In this document: in pieces, positions 34,617 through 42,825 of the stretch
Position numbering within the stretch: the stretch's first letter is position 1
Layout of the letters: the number at the start of each line of letters is the position of its first letter
DNA from: Sphaerisporangium sp040649355
GTDB taxonomy: Bacteria > Actinomycetota > Actinomycetes > Streptosporangiales > Streptosporangiaceae
DNA length: 64,000 bases
Assembly: GCF_043197795.1 (NCBI RefSeq)
Contig: NZ_JBICTU010000033.1
Coordinates: 13,393-77,392, forward strand
Reading direction: 5' to 3'
Notes under the pieces: generated by a model
Told to the model about the DNA's origin: nothing
Databases searched by the model: none
Seen by the model: only the letters and a program-made list of their open reading frames with translations
Position numbers and translations under genes: made by a program

Positions 34617-34766
34617 CGCGGGCCTCCTGGTCATTGTCCGGGTGTGGTGTAGCCGCGACAGAAATGATTCGGATCGGCCAGCCCCTGATCAGCAACTTCG
34701 ACACGCAGCTGACCTACCTCCAGGTCGGAGCCTGTCCGCTTCCGCGCACCGAGTTTTCCACCTCAC

Positions 34767-35915
34767 TCAGACGGGCAGCTCCCATCTTGGCCCGTCGGGT
34801 TCGCCCAGCCAGACGTACTGACTGTCCCCGGTGACGGTGAGCCCGTACGCGGACTGGTGCGGAGAGCCGGCGCTCTGCCAGACCAGGATGGCGTCTTCAA
34901 CCGCGTCCCACAGCCGCAGCGGCCCGCGCTGGCGGACCGTCCAGCCGCCTGCCGGATCGGGCCCGGTGACGGCCTGCGAACCGGTGGCGACATCCCACAG
35001 GATGACCTCGTCGCCACCGCCCAGCCGCATCGCCGACGGCGCGGCGAGCTGTGCCACGAACAGCCCGGCCGGACTGTCCAGGACCTGCGGATCCACCCGG
35101 CTCTCCCTCACCTCCCCGCTCGCCAGGTAGGGAGAGGCCACCGGCGGCGGGCCGTGGGGGCGGGCGGTCATGAAGTAGATGTCGTCCTTAAGGAACCGCC
35201 CGCTCGCCGTACCGTCGTCACCGAGTGTGAGATGCGCGAACGCGGCTCCGCGCATCCACCCGGTCAGCGGAGCGGTGATCGTGCCACCGTCGCGGACCTG
35301 CCACATCCACGGCATCGGAACGTAGCGCACCGAGCAGGTGGCGATCAGCCGGTCGTACTCGGCGTTCTTGTCATAGCCCGCGAGACCATCACCGGTCACG
35401 AGCATGGGCGTGTAGCCGGCGGCGGTGAGCGCGTCACGGGCCCGGTCGGCCACGGCCGGGTCGTACTCGATCGAGGTCACGGCCTTGTCGCCGAGCCGGT
35501 GACACATCAGCGCAGTCGAGTAGCCGGTGCCGGTGCCGACCTCCAGCACCTTGTCGCCTTCGGAGATCTGCGAGGCCTCCAGCATCAGCACCACCAGGCC
35601 GGGCAGCGTGGAAGAGGAGGTGGGCGCTCCCGCGATGGTGCCGCGCGCATTCTCGACCGAGTTCCCGTCGACCTGCGTCACCCAGGTCTCGTTCCGGTTC
35701 GCCAGCTCCAACCACTCGTCTTCGGTGACCTCATCGCGATGGATCACCTTCCATCGGTCGCCGTACCCGGTGGCCCCGGCGATCGCCGAGCCGAGAAAGC
35801 GTTCCCTCGGCACGGACTCGACCGCATCCCGCCACTCTGGGCCGCCAAGGGATCCGGCCTGGGCAAGCTGGTCGGCGAGGGCACGGCGGAGCCGTACGGC
35901 TCCATGAGCAGTCAC
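34767..35915 (-). CDS. PIMT-like O-methyltransferase of the graspetide cluster
   Basis: A 382-residue SAM-dependent enzyme. Residues ~1-200 resemble protein-L-isoaspartate O-methyltransferase, with motif I VLEVGTGTGYSTALMCHRLG and post-I SIEYDPAVADRARDAL. About 150 extra C-terminal residues (QVLDSPAGLFVAQLAAPSAM...) are specific to the methyltransferase subfamily linked to ATP-grasp peptide maturases. In fuscimiditide-type pathways this enzyme methylates an Asp side chain of the crosslinked peptide, which then cyclises to aspartimide. GTG 35915 overlaps the ATP-grasp stop by four bases (GTGA). The family assignment is strong; the site of action is inferred. Confidence 0.93.
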   Translation of the reverse strand: MTAHGAVRLRRALADQLAQAGSLGGPEWRDAVESVPRERFLGSAIAGATGYGDRWKVIHRDEVTEDEWLELANRNETWVTQVDGNSVENARGTIAGAPTSSSTLPGLVVLMLEASQISEGDKVLEVGTGTGYSTALMCHRLGDKAVTSIEYDPAVADRARDALTAAGYTPMLVTGDGLAGYDKNAEYDRLIATCSVRYVPMPWMWQVRDGGTITAPLTGWMRGAAFAHLTLGDDGTASGRFLKDDIYFMTARPHGPPPVASPYLASGEVRESRVDPQVLDSPAGLFVAQLAAPSAMRLGGGDEVILWDVATGSQAVTGPDPAGGWTVRQRGPLRLWDAVEDAILVWQSAGSPHQSAYGLTVTGDSQYVWLGEPDGPRWELPV

Positions 35916-36847
35916 GTCGGCTCCTCCAGGAGCATGTCGGCGATGGCGGCGGCGATGGGCAATCCGGTGGCATCCTCCAGCCAGGCCCACTGCCCGTTGG
36001 GATTGCACTCCAGGAATACCGGAACACCGTCGCCGGTGAGCGCGAAATCAAATGCGCCGAAGCGCAGACCGAGCGCGCCGAGGTAGGCGAGACAACCTTC
36101 GGCGAGACGGGGAGGAGGCTCGATCACCGTGTATGAGAGCCGGTCGTAGTCCCGCCGCCAGTCAAGCAGGTCGGAATCGAGCCGGACACAGAACACCCGC
36201 TCCCCCACAACGGTCACCCGAAGGTCGGCCGCCTTGTCGACACGGGCTTGGAACAGGTGCGCGGCACCACCGATGCTGTCGTCCAGGTCACCGGACTGGA
36301 CCTGAGCCGTCCAGATGGTGGTGGGCTCCCCGTTGGGACCGGTGTAGGGGGTGGCTCGCAGTGGCTTGTAGACGATGGGACCGTGCTCGGCCGCGAACAC
36401 GCGGGCGTCGTCCAGCCGGTTGGTGATCAGAGTCGCGGGCACCTCGAATCCGATCCGGCGCGCGGTGGCGAGCTGGAGCGGCTTGTACTCGGCCGCCATG
36501 ACCGCCCACGGGTGGCTGACGTATGAGCAAGGCAGGGCCGCGAGGATTCCGCCGACCCCGAAGCGGGACTGTGTCCCGACGAACCGCTCGACCTGCGACG
36601 GGCGGTCGGACAGGTAAGGCGTCGGCCGCCGGTAGTAGACGGCCCGCACCTGCTCCAGGACGATCCGCCGTGAGCGTGTGGTCAGCACACCGCGCGGGAG
36701 GACCTCTCCGAACCATGCCGACAACTCGGCGTCGGTGGGGAAGTCGGCGCCGGGATCGAACCGCGCAACGTGTGCTTCACGCTCGTTCAGGTGCTTGATG
36801 ACCATGTCCGCTGTCGGATCGTCCAGGCAGGTGAGCACAAGGATCAC
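35912..36847 (-). CDS. ATP-grasp ribosomal peptide maturase (graspetide ligase)
   Basis: A 311-residue ATP-grasp ligase of the SAV_5884-type maturase family. It forms side-chain ester (or amide) links between Thr/Ser/Lys and Asp/Glu of a precursor peptide. It opens VILVLTCLDDPTADMVIKHL. The central ATP-grasp fold has VYKPLRATPYTGPNGEPTTI, a Lys-containing nucleotide loop, and FLECNPNGQWAWLEDATGLP, whose Glu and Asn bind Mg-ATP. The start GTG 36847 was chosen from the family N-terminus; it lies 11 bases after the precursor stop, with a weak ribosome site. It is coupled to the methyltransferase gene. Confidence 0.94.
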   Translation of the reverse strand: MILVLTCLDDPTADMVIKHLNEREAHVARFDPGADFPTDAELSAWFGEVLPRGVLTTRSRRIVLEQVRAVYYRRPTPYLSDRPSQVERFVGTQSRFGVGGILAALPCSYVSHPWAVMAAEYKPLQLATARRIGFEVPATLITNRLDDARVFAAEHGPIVYKPLRATPYTGPNGEPTTIWTAQVQSGDLDDSIGGAAHLFQARVDKAADLRVTVVGERVFCVRLDSDLLDWRRDYDRLSYTVIEPPPRLAEGCLAYLGALGLRFGAFDFALTGDGVPVFLECNPNGQWAWLEDATGLPIAAAIADMLLEEPT

Positions 36848-36858
36848 GGGGACGTCCG

Positions 36859-37122
36859 TCAGTCGTTGTCGTAGTCGGTGACCGTGGTCTGGTCCGAAGG
36901 CTGAGGGTCCTTCCCATCTCCGCTGCCGCCCGTCCGCTGCGTTTTGCTGGTCTGCTTGTTCGTACCGTGCTTGCCGGCCTCGACGACCTGACCGGTCGTC
37001 GTGTCGCGGTAGAGCCCGGTCTGGGTGACCGGGTCGAGTTCGACGCTGTACGGCGCGGCAGTCGGGGACGTGAACGGGGCTGATCGGGTGAGGCCCCACG
37101 GTTGCCCTGACAAGTTGTTCAT
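36859..37122 (-). CDS. Graspetide precursor peptide (putative ATP-grasp-modified RiPP)
   Basis: An 87-residue precursor. The leader has the conserved blocks PWGL (8-11), APF (15-17), AAPYSVELDPVTQTGLYRD (22-40) and TTGQVV, as in ATP-grasp target peptides. The presumed core (from about Gly53) has Thr54, Thr58, Thr61 and Thr64 on one side. A Gly/Ser loop with Asp69-Gly70 follows, and then Asp72, Asp77, Asp83, Asp85 and Asp87 at the very C-terminus. Hydroxyls before a loop and acids after it suit a stem-loop of ester bridges; Asp-Gly suits aspartimide formation. ATG 37122 has GAAAGG upstream. Confidence 0.93.
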   Translation of the reverse strand: MNNLSGQPWGLTRSAPFTSPTAAPYSVELDPVTQTGLYRDTTTGQVVEAGKHGTNKQTSKTQRTGGSGDGKDPQPSDQTTVTDYDND

Positions 37123-37487
37123 GGCTGTGTCCCTTTCTCAGGAACGTCCCAGGAGTTGGAGGGTCATATTCGCCCGAACCACGCGCTATCTCCGATTTCG
37201 GAGTAACAGTGGCTGTTGTAGCCACGCAGGCATTCATGGAATCAGGCACGTTACTGGCAGTGAAGTGCAAAGCGCCCGGACAGATGGAGGGGCGGGAGCG
37301 CCTGCCCTGACGTTAGAAAGCCTCTACCTGCGGCTCAACAAGTTTGAGCGCCTTTGCGGAACAGCCCGCGCGGCGGGTACCGGCCGCGGCACGCCGTGCA
37401 AACTCGCGCAAACTCCTTGAGGCGGTAACACACAGCACACAAACTCGGTGGCGTAGTCATCCGCTCCCCGATCGGAGGAGAAGCCCC
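37123..37487. promoter_or_regulatory. Divergent intergenic region between graspetide precursor and DUF6879 cassette
   Basis: 365 bp without a gene. A palindrome CTCCGA-TT-TCGGAG stands at 37190-37203, about 70 bp upstream of the precursor start, in an AT-richer patch. It is a candidate operator for the peptide operon. Nearer the plus-strand gene, the 8-mer GCAAACTC/ACAAACTC recurs three times between 37397 and 37446. No convincing -35/-10 pair could be fixed. Confidence 0.4.
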
Positions 37488-37865
37488 GTGGCGCTACGTT
37501 TCCTAGGCAAGGACACCATTGACGGCGGTTCGCCTACGCTGTTCGAGGACGGCGACAGATACGTGCTCCAAGGATGGATCGTTACCGATCCGACCGTGCT
37601 CGGCCAGGTCGTCCTCGCTGACCACGAGACCCTCGTCGAGGTGCCGAAGGAGCTGATGGCGTTCCTGCCGGAGGGCGTGGCCGTCCCGACGGAGTCGCCC
37701 CTGGTGCTCGATCGCGATGAAACGTATGTGTTCCGAGGGCCGCTCATCACCAATCCGGCTGTGCTCTCACAGCTGGACATGCCCAGCCATGAGACAGTGA
37801 TCGAGATCCCGAAGACCGCACTGGAGGTGACCAGTGGGCTGGAGCGCCGAAGCGCCGACGTTTGA
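37488..37865 (+). CDS. Hypothetical partner of DUF6879 protein
   Basis: A 125-residue soluble protein beginning MALRFLGKD, a type often found directly before DUF6879 genes in streptomycetes and relatives. It contains an internal duplication: GDRYVLQGWIVTDPTVLGQV...HETLVEVPKE and ETYVFRGPLITNPAVLSQLD...HETVIEIPKT, two ~45-residue copies. GTG 37488 has GGAGGAG at 7-8 bases. It overlaps the next gene by 32 bases, so the pair is co-translated. The function is unknown; these pairs often lie near Scr1/DUF397 regulators, as here. Confidence 0.8.
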   Translation: MALRFLGKDTIDGGSPTLFEDGDRYVLQGWIVTDPTVLGQVVLADHETLVEVPKELMAFLPEGVAVPTESPLVLDRDETYVFRGPLITNPAVLSQLDMPSHETVIEIPKTALEVTSGLERRSADV

Positions 37866-38376
37866 CCAGTGGACCGCGTTGTTCCGCTCGTGCGAGCGGT
37901 CGGCGGTCCACCTGGAGATGCGCGACCTGTACGCCGTATCCGCCGAGGACCCGATGTTCTCGGCGTGGAAGGCGGGCCACCGCTACGACCCGACTGATGA
38001 GGCGTCGTGGTGGCGGCCGTGGCTGAGCCTGATGCGGGAGACGACCGGTAGAGGCGTGGAGGTCAAGCGGGCCCGGATCGTGTCGGAGCCGGTGACCGAG
38101 TACATCCGCTTCGAGTACGACATCTCCTTCACCAACCTCATGGCTGGCGAACAGGGACGGTGGCTTCCTCGCCGCCTGGCGTCCGGGATCGCACTGCCCG
38201 GCAACGACTTCTGGCTACTGGACCGAGAGACGGTGCAGTTCAACCACTTCACCGGAGACGGCGCCTGGGCTGGAGTGGAGTGGTGCGAAGATCCCGACGT
38301 GGTGAAACTGTGCGCGGGGGCGTTCAACGCGGTGTGGGCAGCAGGAATCAACCACAGCGACTACACGCCCGCCTGA
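37834..38376 (+). CDS. DUF6879 family protein
   Basis: A 180-residue protein with the family pattern TFDQWTALFRSCERSAVHLEMRD, AWKAGHRYD, VKRARIVSEPVTEYIRFEYDI, LASGIALPGNDFWLLDRETV and VEWCEDPDVV. The start GTG 37834 sits behind GGAGGTGACCA, an excellent ribosome site inside the preceding gene. A second, divergent member lies at 63117-63737 and a decayed copy at 34030-34250. The biochemical role is unknown. Confidence 0.88.
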   Translation: MGWSAEAPTFDQWTALFRSCERSAVHLEMRDLYAVSAEDPMFSAWKAGHRYDPTDEASWWRPWLSLMRETTGRGVEVKRARIVSEPVTEYIRFEYDISFTNLMAGEQGRWLPRRLASGIALPGNDFWLLDRETVQFNHFTGDGAWAGVEWCEDPDVVKLCAGAFNAVWAAGINHSDYTPA

Positions 38377-38876
38377 TCCCCTGTCGGCACCCCGGTGAGC
38401 AGCATCATGCCCTCACCGTCACACGCCGACCTCCAAGCCAAATAGGCCCTGGGCCCACGCGAGAAGCGGGGTGAACCCCTGCGTCCTGAACTGGTGGGAC
38501 CGCCTGACAGTGGTTCCACCTCAACCCGCCTGCCAGGCTGACCCCCACCCAGACAACACGAAAGGACCCAGACCTTCCGGCCGTGGAACCGGATGCAGCC
38601 GCACTACACGCGAAGACTCCCCCCTTACCAGGGGACGAACGGGCATCAACCGGACAAAAAATAGCCACTCACGAACTGAAGAATCGAGGGCAGGCGAGCC
38701 ACGACCTTGCGCTGACACCCCTCCCACGCCCCCAGACAGCACTTCATTGACAAACGAGTCTCGTGGCACATGCGCCATGCGACCAGAATTGTCAGCAATG
38801 CCCGATATCATGATCCTAGGTGTGTCGTTCCATGACATACGTAGGCAGATGAGGGCTCGCGAGGCGAGGCGGTCAG
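38377..38876. other. 500-bp intergenic stretch, promoter-like element for the HNH gene
   Basis: No gene was identified. GC content falls toward the right. A consensus TTGACA occurs at 38747-38752, followed by the inverted repeat ACGAG-T-CTCGT (38754-38764), which would overlap a promoter spacer. No clear -10 box follows at the standard distance. A TTGACA with an overlapping dyad suggests a repressed promoter for the endonuclease gene. Confidence 0.35.
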
Positions 38877-39797
38877 ATGGCAGCTTGGTTGGTGATCGCC
38901 GTGGACAAGCGCAAGCGCGCTGGCGACGGGTACGACGACGATCCATCTCGCCACTACAGCTGGGATAACAAGGTTCCGAACCACTCAAAAATTGCAGTCG
39001 GCGACGTGATCGTGTTGTGGGACAGGGTAGATCTGATCGGGTTGTCGGTCATCGAATACATCGAAACCGGTGAAGGGGACAAGGACGTTAAGTTCTGTCC
39101 ATTCTGTGGTCGGGCAGATGTCGCCTCACGCAAGACGATGACGCCCGAGTATGTGTGCTGGAAGTGCAACAAGGAGTTCGACCAGCCAGCTACCAAGCGG
39201 GTGACGGTCAGGACCTATCGCAGCCGTCACGAAGCCGGATGGATTGACCTGCGCGGCAGCTTGTCGGCCGCTGAGCTACGCCAGTTGTGCGAGAAGCCGA
39301 AGTCGCAACTGAGCCTCAGGCCACTGCGGTGGGATGACTTCCGAGTGAGGATCGAAAAGGGTGCGGCGAGAACCCCGCTCGGCCTCGTCGATAGTACGCA
39401 AGAGGTCATCGCCGGCGGGCATCGCCGCACCACCGTGCGGGCTCGCGTCGGGCAGCCAGACTTCCGCAGGCACCTGCTGGGCACTTTCGGTGCGACGTGT
39501 GCGTTTACCGGCCCAGTACCGGAACAGGCTCTAGAAGCCGCCCACTTATACAGTTACGCCGCCAATGGCCGGCACTACAAGAGCGGAGGCCTGTTGTTGC
39601 GTCGTGACCTCCACCGATTGTTCGATTTGGGGCTCATCGCTGTCGACACTGCAACGAAGACGCTAGACGTGTCCACCGAACTCACTGACTACCCAAATTA
39701 TGCGCGAATGCATGGCAAGCCGCTCTACGTAGCGCTCACCCCTGCCCACCTCAAGTGGCTTAGTGAGCACTGGAGCATGCATCGCACCGCCGCGTAG
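38877..39797 (+). CDS. HNH endonuclease with N-terminal EVE/PUA-like and zinc-ribbon region
   Basis: A 306-residue protein. Residues ~1-70 (AAWLVIAVDKRKRAG, SKIAVGDVIVLWDRVDLIGLS) look like an EVE/PUA-type modified-base reader. A zinc ribbon follows (FCPFCGRA..YVCWKCNKEF). The C-terminal third is an HNH nuclease with FRRHLLGTFGATCAFTG, LEAAHLYSY and LLLRRDLHRLFDLGLIAVD. This order resembles type IV restriction enzymes that cut modified DNA. Several codons are AT-richer than in neighbours, suggesting acquisition. Start ATG 38877, with GAGG seven bases upstream. The nuclease call is strong; the reader-domain call is tentative. Confidence 0.82.
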   Translation: MAAWLVIAVDKRKRAGDGYDDDPSRHYSWDNKVPNHSKIAVGDVIVLWDRVDLIGLSVIEYIETGEGDKDVKFCPFCGRADVASRKTMTPEYVCWKCNKEFDQPATKRVTVRTYRSRHEAGWIDLRGSLSAAELRQLCEKPKSQLSLRPLRWDDFRVRIEKGAARTPLGLVDSTQEVIAGGHRRTTVRARVGQPDFRRHLLGTFGATCAFTGPVPEQALEAAHLYSYAANGRHYKSGGLLLRRDLHRLFDLGLIAVDTATKTLDVSTELTDYPNYARMHGKPLYVALTPAHLKWLSEHWSMHRTAA

Positions 39798-40073
39798 CCA
39801 ATCATGCACGCAAACGCCACCCACCGAGACATTTGACTGCGATCTTCATCGTGGCGATCACGTCATCACCACTCTCCTGCCCTAAGCTCAGGTGCGAGGT
39901 ACTGAGAAGTTTGTTCTTGCGTTGTCCAATTTTAGCAAGCGCATGCATTTTATCACTGATGGATGCCGAGGCTAAGTCTCACAGCTGGCAGGGCCGCCGC
40001 CAGCAGGGTCTTGCTCACATGATCCTGCCTTCGCGAAACCACCACCAGTCAAAAGGTGGCGCGGTCGACCTGG
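39798..40073. other. 276-bp low-GC intergenic stretch
   Basis: Between the HNH gene and DUF397. AT content is higher than elsewhere (e.g. around 39905-39960). No promoter, repeat or recognisable gene fragment was established. Confidence 0.4.
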
Positions 40074-40295
40074 TCAGATTTCTCCAGCTAGCACACCGAG
40101 GCGGAAAACGGCCCACTCAGAAGAAGTGAACCTTAAGAGCTCGCGGTTGAGGTTCTTCGAGTCGCGTATAGCCTTGGCGCCGTTGGGGAGGTTGGCGATC
40201 TCGACGCAGTTGTGCTCTGCGCCGCTGGCGGAGGACTTGCGCCAGGTAGCGGTGGAGAGGTCGTACGCGTAGAGATCGGCGTTGTATCCGTTCAT
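40074..40295 (-). CDS. DUF397 protein (Scr1-partner type)
   Basis: A 73-residue protein with the family signature ATWRKSSASGAEHNCVEIANLP then AIRDSKN and FTSSEWAVF. DUF397 proteins are encoded beside Scr1-type XRE regulators and act with them in actinomycete development and metabolism, possibly as an antidote or adaptor. Its ATG overlaps the XRE stop by 4 bases (ATGA), so the pair is translationally coupled. Confidence 0.95.
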   Translation of the reverse strand: MNGYNADLYAYDLSTATWRKSSASGAEHNCVEIANLPNGAKAIRDSKNLNRELLRFTSSEWAVFRLGVLAGEI

Positions 40296-41158
40296 CTCTT
40301 GCTGCCTTCTTCCAGTTTCGCGATACGTGCGAGGGAGTCCTCTACTGATAGCGCGGAGGCACGTATGCGTTCAACAGCTTTTGCGAAGGTTGTCGTGTCG
40401 TGGCCTTCGACGTAGGTCGCGCCGCTGAGGTTCTCAAATAGCACGAGGTCTGGGATCGGTCCCGGGAAGGTGACGAGGCTGAAGCCGCCCAAGATGCCCG
40501 GATGGGCCGTGGAGTCCAACGGCATGATCTGAACGGTCACATTGGGCAGGTCGGCAACATCAAGTAGGCGTCGGAGTTGCTCGCGCATGGTGGCGGGACG
40601 TACAGCGAAGCGTTGGTGCAGAGCCGCCTCGTGGATGATCGCCCAGAGTTCCACTGCGTTGCCGGGACGGCTGAGGACGGACTGCCGTGCTTGACGCACC
40701 TCGACGAGTGCGGCGATCTCGTCCGGGGTGCGGAAGTGCGTGATGCCCGCGATGTTCTCACGGGCGTACGCCGCGGTCTGTAGCAGGCCGGGGATCAACA
40801 GTGGCGACCATTCGCAGATCCGCTCGGCGTCGGATTCAAGGGAGATGTAGTCCGCGTAGGCGGACGAGACTACGCCGGTGTAGGTCTGCCACCATCCCTT
40901 CTTGCCAGCGTCCCTGGCCAGACTTTCCAGGGCAGCGAAGACTTCGGGATCGCTCACGCCGTACGCCTTGAGCAAGGCGGCGACCTCCGGCGGGCGGATG
41001 GTCGCGGACGCGTTCTCGATCTTGGACATCTTTGGGGCCTTCCAGCCCATAGCGGCGGCCGCTTCGTCCAGGGTCAGGCCGGCCTGGTTGCGGAGGTGTC
41101 TCAGCGTCGAGCCGAGGCGACGTCTCCGGACAGTCGGAACCATAGGCGTGTTGGGCAT
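40292..41158 (-). CDS. Scr1-family XRE regulator (DUF5753)
   Basis: A ~288-residue regulator. The N-terminal helix-turn-helix is STLRHLRNQAGLTLDEAAAAMGWKAPKMSKIENA. The large C-terminal DUF5753 domain begins GKKGWWQTYTGVVSSAYADYI, with ICEWSPLLIPGLLQTAAYAREN and VQIMPLDSTAHPGILGGFSLVTF. It is the DNA-binding partner of the DUF397 protein. ATG 41158 (MPNTPMVPTVRRRRLG) gives the usual start; ATG 41179 is possible. The divergent neighbour is an anti-sigma-like ATPase, a frequent third member of these loci. Confidence 0.94.
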   Translation of the reverse strand: MPNTPMVPTVRRRRLGSTLRHLRNQAGLTLDEAAAAMGWKAPKMSKIENASATIRPPEVAALLKAYGVSDPEVFAALESLARDAGKKGWWQTYTGVVSSAYADYISLESDAERICEWSPLLIPGLLQTAAYARENIAGITHFRTPDEIAALVEVRQARQSVLSRPGNAVELWAIIHEAALHQRFAVRPATMREQLRRLLDVADLPNVTVQIMPLDSTAHPGILGGFSLVTFPGPIPDLVLFENLSGATYVEGHDTTTFAKAVERIRASALSVEDSLARIAKLEEGSKR

Positions 41159-41362
41159 GTGCGCAGTCTGGCACCCCATCACCCAGCGGGATGGGCCCCT
41201 TCATCGAATATTGACACCGAGTTAGGTCGAAAGCTTGCGCCCATGACAGGAAAGCCTTCATCATCTACGGAAAGCCAATGTCACACTCAGTAGCAACCTT
41301 GCTGCACTAAGTGACACAATCGGATGATTCGCGGAGCCGCGCCCGCGTACAGGAGGGCCACC

Positions 41363-41833
41363 ATGACGGACGAGCAGGCGACAGCGGCGTTGGGGTTCTA
41401 TCTGGCGGTCAGGCCGGGTGGGTTCGTCGTGCACATGAATGTGTGTGAGGAGAACCTGCGGGCCGTGCGGGAGGTGACGCTCAAGGTCCTGGCCGCTGTC
41501 GGGGTCGATACCGAGACCGCCGAATCGGCCCGGCTGATCGCGTCCGAGCTGATCGGCAACGCCGTACGGGCCTGCGGGAACTGGGCGCCGGTCGTCGTCG
41601 AGGTCGAGCAGGACGACAAGGGCATCTGGGTCAAGGTCCATGACCCCAACCCGGCCCGCCTGCCCGTCCGCTCGAACACCGCTCCCGACGACGACCAGGC
41701 CGAGTCCGGGCGCGGCCTGTGGCTGCTCGACGCGCTCGCCCCCGGCTGGGACGTCGCCCTCACCCCCATCGGCAAGCAGGTCAGATGCCTCCTCCCCGCA
41801 CCCGAGGCCGTACGGATCAGAATCGCCGGATGA
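41363..41833 (+). CDS. Anti-sigma-factor-type ATP-binding protein (HATPase_c)
   Basis: A 156-residue GHKL ATPase without a dimerisation or sensor domain. The N-box is SARLIASELIGNAVRACG and the G-box region DDDQAESGRGLWLLDALAPGW. Such proteins act as serine kinases of anti-sigma antagonists or associate with Scr1/DUF397 pairs in actinomycetes. ATG 41363 has AGGAGGGCCACC directly before it, so the start is certain. It is divergent from the XRE gene. Confidence 0.9.
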   Translation: MTDEQATAALGFYLAVRPGGFVVHMNVCEENLRAVREVTLKVLAAVGVDTETAESARLIASELIGNAVRACGNWAPVVVEVEQDDKGIWVKVHDPNPARLPVRSNTAPDDDQAESGRGLWLLDALAPGWDVALTPIGKQVRCLLPAPEAVRIRIAG

Positions 41834-41952
41834 GATCACGCCAACTCCCGCCACACGACGAGCCGTTCGTGACCAGAGCTCGATCATGCGGTTCAGCCGA
41901 GCAGACGAATGGGCACTTCAATGGCGACGCGCCAACTGCGTAGGCTGGCGAC

Positions 41953-42600
41953 ATGATCGTGTCTGTGGTCTTCGACGTCGGGGAGACGCTGCTGGACGAC
42001 AGCCGGGAGTTCGGCGCGTGGGCAGACTGGATCGGCGTGCCCAGGCATACCTTCTCCGCGGTCCTGGGAGCGGTCACGGCGGAGGGGCGGAACAACGCGG
42101 AGACCTTCGAGTACTTCCGCCCCGGGTTCGACCTGCACCTTGAACGCGCGCTTCGCGAGGAAGCCGGGCAGGGCGAGCAGATTGAGGAGGAGGATCTCTA
42201 TCCGGACGCGCGCCCCGCGTTGTCCACACTGCGCGAGGCCGGGCTATGGATAGGGATCGCGGGGAACCAGACCGCACGGGCGGCGAAGCTGCTGCGGGAC
42301 CTTGAACTGCCCGTCGACCAGATCGCTACCTCCGCGGAGTGGGGGGTCGCGAAGCCGGATCCTGGCTTCTTCGCCCGCGTCATCGAGATAGCTCCGGGCG
42401 AGCCGGGCGAAATCGTGTACGTGGGTGATCACCGCGACAACGACATCATCCCGGCGAAGGCTGCCGGCCTGCGGACCGCCTTCATCCGCCGAGGCCCCTG
42501 GGGACATCTGTGGGCCGAGGACCCCACGGTCCGTGATGCGGCAGACTGGCGGATCGACTCGCTCACCGAGCTCTCCATGCTTCTCGCCCAGCTGGGCTGA
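41953..42600 (+). CDS. HAD-superfamily hydrolase
   Basis: A 215-residue cytosolic phosphatase-like protein. Motif I is VFDVGETLLDD (nucleophile Asp, with Glu instead of the second Asp seen in phosphatases). Motif II is GIAGNQT, and motifs III/IV are AKPDPGFFARV and YVGDHRDNDIIPAKAAGL. The cap lies at residues 15-90. The Glu replacement resembles dehalogenase or non-phosphatase HADs, so the catalytic type is uncertain. Substrate unknown. Confidence 0.88.
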   Translation: MIVSVVFDVGETLLDDSREFGAWADWIGVPRHTFSAVLGAVTAEGRNNAETFEYFRPGFDLHLERALREEAGQGEQIEEEDLYPDARPALSTLREAGLWIGIAGNQTARAAKLLRDLELPVDQIATSAEWGVAKPDPGFFARVIEIAPGEPGEIVYVGDHRDNDIIPAKAAGLRTAFIRRGPWGHLWAEDPTVRDAADWRIDSLTELSMLLAQLG

Positions 42601-42825
42601 TTGCTCTTTCCAAGGATGCACCCGCTACGGCGTGAGGGGGATTCACGATCTTCCTCGAAGCTCTCTTGTGGATCGCCGTTCCAGTTGCACCCTTTCGTGA
42701 CGGCAAATTGCACATTTAGGCATAAATTTCAGAATCATTCTTCTTGGAAAACAACCAGCCGCCGTACGCGCTCATGGCCCGTTATGCTGCCGCCGTGGAC
42801 GAGCGGGGAGCGAACGGAGGCGGTC

